Shown here piece by piece: positions 33,243 through 42,583 of a stretch of 64,000 bases of DNA. The notes beneath the pieces are model-generated. The model was given only the letters and a program-made list of their open reading frames with translations. It was not told the DNA's origin and did not search any database. Origin of the DNA: Edaphochlamys debaryana (lineage: Eukaryota > Chlorophyta > Chlorophyceae > Chlamydomonadales); NCBI GenBank assembly GCA_016858145.1, contig JAEHOE010000206.1, positions 62,001 to 126,000 of the forward strand. The letters are read 5' to 3'. Made by a program: the position numbers and the translations under genes. Every line of letters begins with the position of its first letter. Position 1 is the stretch's first letter.

Positions 33243-36006
33243 TGTCAGCGGTTCATGTGACGATACGAGCAAGTTGTCGCGACACGTTGGCGTGGCAGCG
33301 TGAGTGCGCAGAACTCAGCGGAGCAAGCATGCATGAGCCCAACGCGCAAGCAGTTGAGGCGTGCAAGCGAGGACACGTCGCACTCGGGTGCGCACAAGTA
33401 GCATGGCATGGAGGGGGGCGGCTCGCGGCCTCCCCCCACAAGCGAGTGCTCCCACGGCGGAGAGTCAAGAAGATGAGGCTCTCCGGGTGCATAGCTGACG
33501 AGCGAGGCACATGGCGAGCTCACATGCCGACCGGCTCCTGGTCAGGTACCGCACGTACCCACCAGGAGCGGGTCGGCCGAGGGTGCCAGTGCGTGTGTGT
33601 ATGGGCGGAGGGGGCCCCGACACAGCTACCTGCGCTGGAGCCTAGCCTGCGTCACGTATCTATCAGCGCTGGTATCATTGGTGGTTTGTGTTCAGCCGGG
33701 CATGCCCGCGCAGCCCGGTTGGGCTCTGCGCTCAGGGCTGTGCGTCGCTTACGGTGATATCGCATGGCAATGCTCTTGTGTGATGATGTGTATGGTTGAT
33801 GTGTTATTCGTGAGCAGCCGAGCGCCGGGAAGGCTCAATCACTCGGCCATCCAATTGTGCGCGCCGTGGCGAGCCCAGGACGCCACGTCCTCCCATTTGG
33901 ATGGATACTACATCTGTGAGTGGCCGGCCAGCCCCTCTGACGGGCCCGGCCGGACCTTCTGTGGTTGATTGCAACTGAAAGTGCTTCTGTTTGGGCCCCA
34001 AGCCCGCCCAATTGATGTTGACGTGTGCCAGGGGCATACTTGAAGGTTTGATGACTCGGAATGGGCATAGCGGGGGCCTGGAGAGGCTTTTAAAGGTGTG
34101 CAAGCGTCGAGCAGCCCCGGCGACAGCGGCAAGCATCCGGGTCGCCCGAGAGGGCTGCGACGGGGCCACGCCGCTGTTGACGGGGTGCCCTGGGAAGCCT
34201 GAACACAGACATCAATGCAGGCAGGCTTGGCGTGGCTCATAGGGCCCTCGGCACTCAATGACCTCGAGCCGGAGGCAAGGTCAAGCGAAATCTATGTAGG
34301 GGAAGTAAAGTAGTGAAGAATAAGGTAGCCGAACAGGGCAGGCAGGCCCGGGCGGGGACTGCTCAAGGCCCGTATCTTCCGGCAGTCCCGGGGCCGGCCC
34401 AGGGCCGCGGGGCTCGCCAACTCAGCTGGGACTGTACGGCTCTTCAGCGTGTGATTTAGTATGTAAGGGAGGCTCTTCTCGCTGGGCCTGCGAACACAAC
34501 CCCTGAGCCCACAGAAGGGAACTCTGCAAACAGCCTTACCACGCGGACTTGTTTGGGAGGCCCCTTGGGCGCCCACTTAGATTGCTGTCGATAATTGGGG
34601 GCTGCGGACTTCGCGGAAGGGAACTTGATTTGGCGAAGCGGTTTGGCCACCGCCTAGCCTTTTAGCAGTGACGTTGTAACGTGCGCGTGTTCCTCGGCCC
34701 ACCACAGCTCAGGTCCGGGCGCGGCCAGTGAGGCCGGCCGGTTCCTGACGCTCCCGTGTGAGCAGCCCATAAGCCCGTGCTAGACACTTGCACATACCGT
34801 TAGGTCTCTCCCTCTTGCAGGTGCCTCTCGCTGGTGCTTGGCGCCCACCAGCCTGCACCGCGTCCGCCACGCGCACGCACACGCACACGCACCTGTGCCC
34901 CCTTGACCCCTCGGTACAGTTGTGCCCCCCGTGTCTGCTAGCCCCACAGGCTTAATCTGCCCTGCTCCCACGCACTAGCCGAGCGCCGTTGCGATAGCAC
35001 TGCCGGTCTAGCTAGCTCCGTGCCCACAGCACGTTTGACGCGCAGCCGTACTTCCCTTTACAAGCGAAGCGTAGCTGAGCGTGCCCATTGGCCCGGGCCT
35101 CCGCTCCCTGAGGTTCAGGCAAAAGACCTGACCCAGGCATAGGTGACAGGGCGGCTGAATCCACCTGCACCTTTCCGGCGCGCACACCCACTGATCCAGG
35201 GGTGCACATCTAGGGGCGGCTGAATCCACCCTACTTGAGCCGAAGTGCGTAATCCCAAGGTGTTATCCTAGCGCGCGGTACAGGAGCATCCCTCGCCCTC
35301 CCTAGGGTTGGGCACACGCAGGTCCGGAGGCTGAATCCCGAGGACCACCGTTAGCGACTAGGGCACACCGGTAAGAAGAGTAGGAAGAACCTACCACGCG
35401 TGTGGCAAGGCTCGTGACCCCCTTGGCCCGGGGCACAGGTGCAGTAGCGGCGACTCCGCACTGTGCTGCCTGTACGTGTCATAATCCCTGGGGCGAACTA
35501 GGAAAGTAGGCACAAGGAGGTAGGCGTTCGTCTGGCACGTAGCTGCGGAGGCTGAATCCCGAGCAGCAACCCCCCCTTACATAAGCTAGGGCACCGGACG
35601 CGGGCCCTCTGTACAGCTTTAGCGGGTGAGACCTCAACCGTCCCCCGTCGGGTGAGACCTCACCGTCCCCCGCTCTGCCCCGTTCACTAGGGCCTGCGCA
35701 CAAAGCGCTATAAAACTAAAGACTTCCGCTGCGTAATCACCCTCAGCTTCAGGCTGAACTAGCTCGCTCTCACCCAGCGTAGCCTCCACGCCCCCCACCG
35801 GGCGCATAAACGTGTTGGCAGGTGTCTCCACACACCCCACACAGGCAGTAGATCATCCAGGCGATCCTAGGGCGCGCCTCTGTGTCACCGCGTAGTCACA
35901 CCACTTGTTAGGGGATAGGCAAGGGCTTGACGCGTTTGCGTGGGCAAACGGGGAAAACATTTGGGTGTTGACACGTTTGGTGTACACGACGCGTCTGAAG
36001 CTGACA
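33243..36006 (+). repeat. 3' LTR (about 2764 bp)
   Basis: Nearly identical to 24391-27145. After the shared GACGCGT it ends with CTGAAGCTGACA, whereas the 5' copy runs on as TTG and then the primer-binding site. Confidence 0.88.
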
Positions 36007-36366
36007 CATCCACGCCTAGCCTTGCTGAGCGGACACCCTCACCAACAGCGCTGCGAGGTGCACATCTCCTCTGACAGAAGCGACTGCGGGCGGCTTTCTA
36101 CTGTGTACGCAGCACGCGTACAGTTCAGCTCGCTGTAACTTTTCAAGGCTGTGCCCCTTACTTGGAGCGCATTCAAGTATCGCTCGCCCCGCCCCGTCCC
36201 AGAGGGCAAAAGTCCTCTCGCCTCCCCAGCACCCTCTGGCACTCAGCCAGCCTCTGGCCTGGCGAGTTCTCCTCAGCTTTCGTCAGAGCCACAGGGCCTT
36301 AGAGATGGTACGGGATGAACTGTGTGACAGGGTCTTGAGGTGGTGTCGAGGGGCTTGTCCATTGTC

Positions 36367-36438
36367 TAGCGGGACCTGGTTTCGATCCAGGGACCTCGGG
36401 GTTATGAGCCCCGCACGCTTCCGCTGCGCCATCCCGCT
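36367..36438 (-). tRNA. Initiator tRNA-Met(CAT), array A unit 5
   Basis: Intact, identical to unit 1. Confidence 0.95.
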
Positions 36439-36476
36439 GATTCCTCTCGCTGAAGAGCAGCGAGGGAGGATTCTCC

Positions 36477-36600
36477 TGCGGGCGGAGGGTTTCAAACCCT
36501 CGACCTTAGGATCCCCCAAGTCAGTTCCCGAGGAGGCGCCCCATAGAGAGGCGCCTCAGAGGGTATGAGACCTACGCGCTAACCACTGCGCCACGCCCGC
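36477..36600 (-). pseudogene. Elongator tRNA-Met(CAT), T-loop C56 changed
   Basis: Complete cloverleaf with intron, but the T-loop reads TTTGAAA instead of TTCGAAA. C56 is nearly invariant (tertiary pair G19-C56) and central to the Pol III B-box, so this copy is probably poorly transcribed or unstable. Confidence 0.75.
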
Positions 36601-37078
36601 AGATGTGGTGGGCAGCAGCAGCAGTGCCAATCGTCCATCGAGCTCGCTTAACATTGGGAGGAGGTGCACTCCGAAGCAGGGCCTCCCTAGACAGCAAGCA
36701 GCTGGGGCAGGAAGCACAGGCCCTCAGGAGGGGGCCAACCCGCCTGCTAGGCAAGCCAAGCAAGCTATGCCAGCACCACTACTGCCGTAGGCAGTCAGAT
36801 GTGCGGCTGCGTATCGGGACATTCGTTGTGAAGCTGCTGAGCGGCATGCTGTGTGATCCAGCAGGCGTGCAGGCTGGGGAGGAGGACAGAATGCCACCAG
36901 CAGGCAGGTGCCCGCCCTGCCCGCCAGGCCCCCACCCCCCCTGCCAGCAATTCACTAAGGCTGCTCACCCTCCCCCAACAAGCAAGGACACATCCAACCC
37001 CGCATCCATGCCAGGAAGCGGCAGCTGGAGACACGCGGAGTGAGAGCGAGAGGGCTTGAGGAATAGCCGCTAGTCGCC

Positions 37079-37086
37079 AAGGGCAG
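37079..37086. repeat. 8-bp target-site duplication of the truncated LINE
   Basis: AAGGGCAG recurs at 38976-38983; the uninterrupted array has it once. Confidence 0.88.
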
Positions 37087-37387
37087 TCCTCGGTGTTTAC
37101 AATGAAGGACCCCCCTGGGGTCACAGCGCTGAACGCTGGGGCCAAGCGACCCACCTCACGGGCTTGCCCCCTGCAAGCCAGAACGCAAGTCCCTGTCATA
37201 ACTTGCACTGACCACACTCAGGTCCCACCTTAGTCCTTGGCACGCAATGACCATGCTCAACGTGTATCGATGGCCCCTCCTCGGCCGCGCCTCCTACCAG
37301 TAACCGTTCACCGTTCATCATGTGCTCACACTGTTGGCCGTACACCTCTCGATCCTGGCTCTCCCGACCCCACATTCACTCCCACTC

Positions 37388-37577
37388 TGCGGCTCCCTCC
37401 CGTTTGTTATGCGCCGCAGAGGACTATGTCCCCTTTCCGCAAGGTGCACATCCCATCAAACGCCACGTGTAGCTCACCCGGTCCCCGCCCCTGCCCTGCG
37501 GCTCCCTCACGTTTGTTATGCGCCGCCGGGCGAACCCCCCCCCCCCTGCGGCTCCCTCCCGTTTGTTATGCGCCGCA
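37388..37577 (-). repeat. Three copies of a 30-base motif in the LINE 3' UTR
   Basis: A motif built around CCCGTTTGTTATGCGCCGC occurs near 37388, 37496 and 37546 at unequal spacing. Confidence 0.8.
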
Positions 37578-37736
37578 GGGTGTGCCCCGCCTCCATCAAG
37601 GGGCGTCCGGGCCTGCATACTGCACTGATCCGTCCGCCCTGGCCGCCAGGAAAGGGTGGTCGGTTGGGACCTCATCCCAGCCCCTGTGCGTGAGCCCAAC
37701 CTCCGCAAAACACTGCAAACGGCCCTCAAACTCGCC

Positions 37737-38909
37737 TCAAGCTACTGCTAAAGCCTGTGCCATCATCAAGGAGTGGTCCTGAGCGTCCCTGTGCGCATAC
37801 TTGTACCTTCTGGCCCGGTCCATCGCGCATATCGCGGCCAGACACACCACGTCCCACACTCGCGCATGAATCCCGGTGCCCTCTGGGGGCACAGCAAGCC
37901 ACACCTCGTGTCGTTTCACCGCCCTGCCAATACCATGACTGAGGCGCATACGAACAGCCACAGCGGCTGGACAATACCAGAAATGGTGGAGCCGATCGCC
38001 TTGCTCCATGGCCCGCCCACACGGACACCTCGCCACGTTCTCAGTTCCTAACTGGCTCCGGTGCATGCCAAATCCCGGGAAGCCATCCATCGCCAGCCTC
38101 CACAAGGGCTCTTTATTGCCCGGATCCCACTTAATGCCCCACAACCTCGGCCAAACCGCTTTCAGACTTGCCACTGCTTCTGCTGATGCCGTGTCTGTGC
38201 CGTACGCCTCCTGAATGTAAAGTGCATGCTTCCGTGCTAGCTTAACCCGAGCCGGTCCCAATTGCAAGTGCGTGGCCAGGCTAACTGTCATCTTTGCCAA
38301 GCTGACGTCCTCCCAGCCTATGCCCCTGGCAATGTTCGCCCAAGCCTCTTCTTCCCCTGGGGCGGCCGCCTGATCGTCCACCCCCCGTGCTGCTTCGGCC
38401 CACCCGGCCGGGAGCCGGCTAATAAGCGCGCCCAGGCGCTGTCCCATGTCTAGTCCATTGCGGAGTGCTTGCGGGAGTGCTCCCACCTGCGTGCCCAAAA
38501 TGCTCTGTACTACCCTTTCGGTATATGACCTGTTGATCTGGGCCCTCGCCCGTGCGAGAGCCCGGCCTATGCTGCCCTCCAGCCCGTGCATCCCTCGGAT
38601 GCGCTCAAGCTCATCTAGGCAGCGGACTGCCGTGCCTACTGTCCGCAGTCCCGGAACCGCGAACAGATCTGTGAACTCGCCTTCGAGGCCCCAGCTTGGG
38701 GCGTTGTTGTCGATGTTCCCCGCGGGCAGGGCTGGGTTGCCCCAAAGCGGTGCATTGTAGACCCAGGCTCCGGCTGGCATGGGAGCAATCACTTGGGCCC
38801 GGGGCAGCAGCGCTAGCGCGCCTGCCACGCGCACCAGTGCTGGTGAGGTTGCGCGTTGGACTGTGGCCCCCAAGATGCGGAGACCGATCGACGAGGTCGG
38901 GCGCCGCAT
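37737..38909 (-). CDS. LINE ORF2 C-terminal fragment (390 codons open)
   Basis: The frame matches the region after the reverse transcriptase of the LINE at 16320: VYNAPLWGNPAL is close to CYHAPLWGNPAL there, and CPCGRAMEQGDRLHHFWYC is the same Cys/His motif. It continues EVWLAVPPEG and DVVCLAAICAMDRARRYKYA. It lacks endonuclease and polymerase domains because of 5' truncation, so it is non-functional although the frame is uninterrupted. An open frame this long suggests recent insertion. Confidence 0.85.
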   Translation of the reverse strand: MRRPTSSIGLRILGATVQRATSPALVRVAGALALLPRAQVIAPMPAGAWVYNAPLWGNPALPAGNIDNNAPSWGLEGEFTDLFAVPGLRTVGTAVRCLDELERIRGMHGLEGSIGRALARARAQINRSYTERVVQSILGTQVGALPQALRNGLDMGQRLGALISRLPAGWAEAARGVDDQAAAPGEEEAWANIARGIGWEDVSLAKMTVSLATHLQLGPARVKLARKHALYIQEAYGTDTASAEAVASLKAVWPRLWGIKWDPGNKEPLWRLAMDGFPGFGMHRSQLGTENVARCPCGRAMEQGDRLHHFWYCPAAVAVRMRLSHGIGRAVKRHEVWLAVPPEGTGIHARVWDVVCLAAICAMDRARRYKYAHRDAQDHSLMMAQALAVA

Positions 38910-38975
38910 TGTCAGGAGGCAGAGCGGGTGTGCTGCTGGGTGGGTTGAGCGGAGCAGGGAGACGCAGGCATGGAG

Positions 38976-39437
38976 AAGGGCAGGCTTGCAGGCATGACGG
39001 TGTGCGCTGCTGGGTCGGCAACCTGCTGCACAGGTGGCATGCTTTCGGCAGCAGAGACGGGGTGAGGGGCGGCATCGGGAATGTGGGTGGGCTGGGATGG
39101 GGTCGGAGTTCTAAGTAAGGGAGTCAGCTCACGGTCAGGTGCGCAGGATTAGACCTTGCGGATTCCCCTCAGTTCCCCCAGCGGGATCCACGCAGGCACC
39201 CAGCTGCTCCTCTCTGCACGGGGACTGGCCAGGCTCCAGGAGTGACGGGCTGGGCGTGAAGGAGACTTTCCGGCGGTTGGGGGCGAAGGTGTGGGAGGCG
39301 TTCAAGGCGGGCGTGAGGTCCGTGGTGTGCGTGCTGTGCGTGGTGTGGTGTGGTGTGTGTGCCGTGGTGTCCAGGTGTGGGAGTTTGGTCTAGTGGTATG
39401 ATTCTCGCTTAGGGTGCGAGAGGTCGTGGGTTCAATT
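38976..39437. repeat. Array A, unit 6, middle part
   Basis: Resumes after the truncated LINE and runs into a tRNA-Pro gene cut at 39437. Confidence 0.92.
39379..39437 (+). pseudogene. tRNA-Pro(AGG), 3'-truncated in the T-loop
   Basis: The first 59 of 72 nt are unchanged. The rest of the T-arm, the acceptor 3' strand and the terminator are replaced by the block at 39438-43074. Confidence 0.93.
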
Positions 39438-39965
39438 TGGGGCGAGTGTAGGACGGCCCCCACCCCCGCGTTGAGGGCGGGGGAGAGGGGGGGTGGGACG
39501 TGGTTGCTGTGTGTTTTGGCGGTACGACCGGTGGCCAGCGGTATTGGAGTCTGACCCCGCCCCCTTGCGTTTGCGTTTTCAGCTGGTGCGTTGCCGAAAT
39601 GAGCAGTCTGCCGGCAACGAGACCGGCGTAGTGTCTTTATGCGCCGTCGCACTCTGCGGCGGATACTGTTGGTTGCGCGATTTCCTTTGCCGACGACTAC
39701 CGTGATGCCAGGTGTAACCAATGGATATTGAGGAGCAACGCGCGGCGGTACAGCCTCGTTCGCCAGGCTCCGACATGGACATCCCGACTCGGGAGAAGTC
39801 CCCGACGTGGGAAAGCCAGCTACCTATCGGCCGCAACATAGAATGGCAAGTGATTGGAATGGAAAGGGGGGGTAATCCCTCGGTTGCCGGAGCCACATGG
39901 CTCCTGAGGTCGCCCGACGAAAGGGCTTGCGTTCTGAGAGTTCTTCCGAGCGCTCGTAGTGCTTG

Positions 39966-42090
39966 TGGTTTGTGCCCCTGGAGAGGGGCGGCGGCGGCAG
40001 GGCCGGGTGCGGGGCCGCTGCTGGGCGTGTTGCTTGCGTTGTGTACCCTTGCGGAGGGGCGGCGGCGGCAGGGCCGGTTGCAAGGCCTGCTGCGCCCGTG
40101 TTGCGTGCGTTGTGCACCCCTGGAGAGGGGCGACGGCGGCAGGGCCGGTTGCGGGGCCTGCTGCGCGCGTGTTGCTTGCGGTTTGTGCCCCTGGAGAGGG
40201 GCGGCGGCGGCAGGGCCGGGTGCGAGGCCTGCTGCGCGCGTGTTACGCGCGTTGCGTACCCCTGGAGAGGAGCGGCGGCGGCAGGGCCGGTTGCGAGGCC
40301 TGCTGCGCGCGTGTTGCGTGCGTTGAGTACCCCTGGCGAGGGGTGGGGCGGCAGGGCCGGGTGCGAGGCCTGCTGCGCGCGTGTTGCTCGCGTTGCGTAC
40401 TCCGTGAGAGGGGTGGGGCGGCAGGGCCGGTTGCGAGGCCTCTGCGCGCGTGTTGCTCGCGTTGCGTACCCCGTGAGAGGGGTGGGGCGGCAGGGCCGGT
40501 TGCGAGGCCTGCTGCGCGCGTGTTGCGTGCGTTGAGTACCCCTGGCGAGGGGTGGGGCGGCAGGGCCGGGTGCGAGGCCTGCTGCGCGCGTGTTGCTCGC
40601 GTTGCGTACTCCGTGAGAGGGGTGGGGCGGCAGGGCCGGTTGCGAGGCCTCTGCGCGCGTGTTGCTCGCGTTGCGTACCCCTTGAGAGGGGTGGGGCGGC
40701 AGGGCCGGTTGCGAGGCCTGCTGCGCGCGTGTTGCGTGCGTTGAGTACCCCTGGCGAGGGGTGGGGCGGCAGGGCCGGGTGCGAGGCCTGCTGCGCGCGT
40801 GTTGCTCGCGTTGCGTACCCCGTGAGAGGGGTGGGGCGGCGGGGCCGGTTGCGAGGCCTGCTGCGCGCGTGTTGCGCGCGTTGCGTACCCCGTGAGAGGG
40901 GTGGGGCGGCAGGGCCGGGTGCGAGGCCTGCTGCGCGCGTGTTGCTCGCGTTGCGTACTCCGTGAGAGGGGTGGGGCGGCAGGGCCGGTTGCGAGGCCTC
41001 TGCGCGCGTGTTGCTCGCGTTGCGTACCCCGTAATAGGGGTGGGGCGGCAGGGCCGGTTGCGAGGCCTGCTGCGCGCGTGTTGCGTGCGTTGAGTACCCC
41101 TGGCGAGGGGTGGGGCGGCAGGGCCGGGTGCGAGGCCTGCTGCGCGCGTGTTGCTCGCGTTGCGTACTCCGTGAGAGGGGTGGGGCGGCAGGGCCGGTTG
41201 CGAGGCCTCTGCGCGCGTGTTGCTCGCGTTGCGTACCCCGTGAGAGGGGTGGGGCGGCAGGGCCGGTTGCGAGGCCTGCTGCGCGCGTGTTGCGTGCGTT
41301 GAGTACCCCTGGCGAGGGGTGGGGCGGCAGGGCCGGGTGCGAGGCCTGCTGCGCGCGTGTTGCTCGCGTTGCGTACTCCGTGAGAGGGGTGGGGCGGCGG
41401 GGCCGGTTGCGAGGCCTGCTGCGCGCGTGTTGCGCGCGTTGTGTACCCCTCGAGAGGGGCGGCGGCGGCAGGGCCGGTTGCGGGGCTTGCTGCGCGCGTG
41501 TTGCTTGCGTTGCGTACCCCTCGAGAGGGGTGGCGGCTGTAGGGCCGGTTGCGAGGCCTGCTGCGCCCGTGTTGCTTGCGTTGTGTGCCCCTGGCGAGGG
41601 GCGGCGGCGGCAGGGCCGGTTGCGGGGCCCGCTGCGCGCGTGTTGCTTGCGTTGTGCACCCCTGGAGAGGGGCGGCGGCGGCAGGGCCGGTTGCGGGGCT
41701 TGCTGCGCGCGTGTTGCTCGCGTTGTGTACCCCTCGAGAGGGGCGGCGGCGGCAGGGCCGGTTGCGGGGCTTGCTGCGCGCGTGTTGCTTGCGTTGCGTA
41801 CCCCTCGAGAGGGGTGGCGGCTGTAGGGCCGGTTGCGAGGCCTGCTGCGCCCTTGTTGCTTGCGTTGTGTGCCCCTGGCGAGGGGCGGCGGCGGCAGGGC
41901 CGGTTGCGGGGCCCGCTGCGCGCGTGTTGCTTGCGTTGTGCACCCCTGGAGAGGGGCGGCGGCGGCAGGGCCGGTTGCGGGGCTTGCTGCGCGCGTGTTG
42001 CGTGCGTTGCGTACCCCTCGAGAGGGGTTGCGGCGGCAGGGCCGGTTGCGGGGCTTGCTGCGCGCGTGTTGCGCGCGTTGTGTATCCCGG
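39966..42090. repeat. Satellite of about 30 copies, 69-72 bp unit, with higher-order structure
   Basis: Each unit has a C4-x-G4 hairpin (CCCCTGGAGAGGGG, CCCCTCGAGAGGGG, CCCCGTGAGAGGGG), GGCAGGGCCGG and GCGCGCGTGTTGC. Between about 40325 and 41400 the units form higher-order blocks of about 209 bp (three units) and 349 bp (five units). Very long open frames on both strands (about 850, 800 and 675 codons on minus) are produced by the repeat. Confidence 0.95.
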
Positions 42091-42171
42091 AAGTGGTTTG
42101 CAGCGGGGTCGGCTGTTCGGTCGGTGTGCTTGTCTGTCTGCATGTGGGTCTGTCCGTGTGACCTTGGCGGG

Positions 42172-42583
42172 CGATCTCCGTAAATGGGTAGCGTGGGGGC
42201 CTTTGTGTGTGGCCAAGACGCACGGTCTATCTCCGTGAATGGGTAGCGTGGGGCCTATGTGTGTGGCCAAGACGCACGGTCTATCCCCGTTAAAGGATAG
42301 CGTGGGGCCTACGTGAGTGGCCCATATGCGGTCTATCCCCGTGAAAGGATAGCGTGGGGCCTACGTGAGTGGCCCACATGCGGTCTATCCCCGTGAAAGG
42401 ATAGCGTGGGGCCTACGTGAGTGGCTCACATGCGGTCTATCCCCGTGAAAGGATAGCGTGGGGCCTACGTGAGTGGCTCACATGCGGTCTATCCCCGTGA
42501 AAGGATAGCGTGGGGCCTACGTGAGTGGCCCACATGCGGTCTATCCCCGTGAAAGGATAGCGTGGGGCCTACGTGAGTGGCCC
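42172..42583. repeat. Satellite of about eight copies, 52-bp unit, double hairpin
   Basis: Each unit folds into CTATCC(8 nt)GGATAG and then GTGGGGCC(9 nt)GGCCCAC. The first two copies are more diverged. First canonical hairpin at 42333-42352. Confidence 0.93.

Larger units (their letters stand above)
24391..36006 (+). mobile_element. Gag-only LTR retrotransposon (TR-GAG-like), 11.6 kb
   Basis: Two direct repeats of about 2.76 kb (offset 8852 bp, about five mismatches noticed) enclose a 6.1-kb interior with a primer-binding site and one gag ORF. I found no protease, reverse transcriptase, RNase H or integrase motif. Outer ends are TGTCAGC and GCTGACA, flanked by CATC at 24387-24390 and 36007-36010, a 4-bp target duplication. 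The near-identity of the LTRs implies recent insertion. It presumably depends on enzymes from an autonomous relative (inference). The gag most resembles Ty3/Gypsy-type Retrotrans_gag proteins. Confidence 0.88.
36007..37086. repeat. Array A, rest of unit 5 and start of unit 6
   Basis: The array resumes directly after the LTR element at the matching base. Unit 6 begins at 36831 and is cut at 37086 by a LINE fragment. Confidence 0.93.
37087..38975 (-). mobile_element. 5'-truncated LINE (1.9 kb)
   Basis: Minus-strand insertion with an 8-bp target duplication, carrying only the C-terminal part of ORF2 and the 3' UTR. It belongs to a family related to, but distinct from, the LINE at 16320 and is the same family as the fragment at 30386. 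Like the full LINE it ends without poly(A), in hairpin-forming sequence (GACCCC/GGGGTC near 37108-37125). Confidence 0.88.

Noticed and set aside
39579..42270. Minus-strand open frames of 854, 799 and 675 codons and matching long plus-strand frames
   Set aside because: They translate the 69-72-bp satellite in several frames on both strands; the peptides are simple repeats of the unit with no domain.
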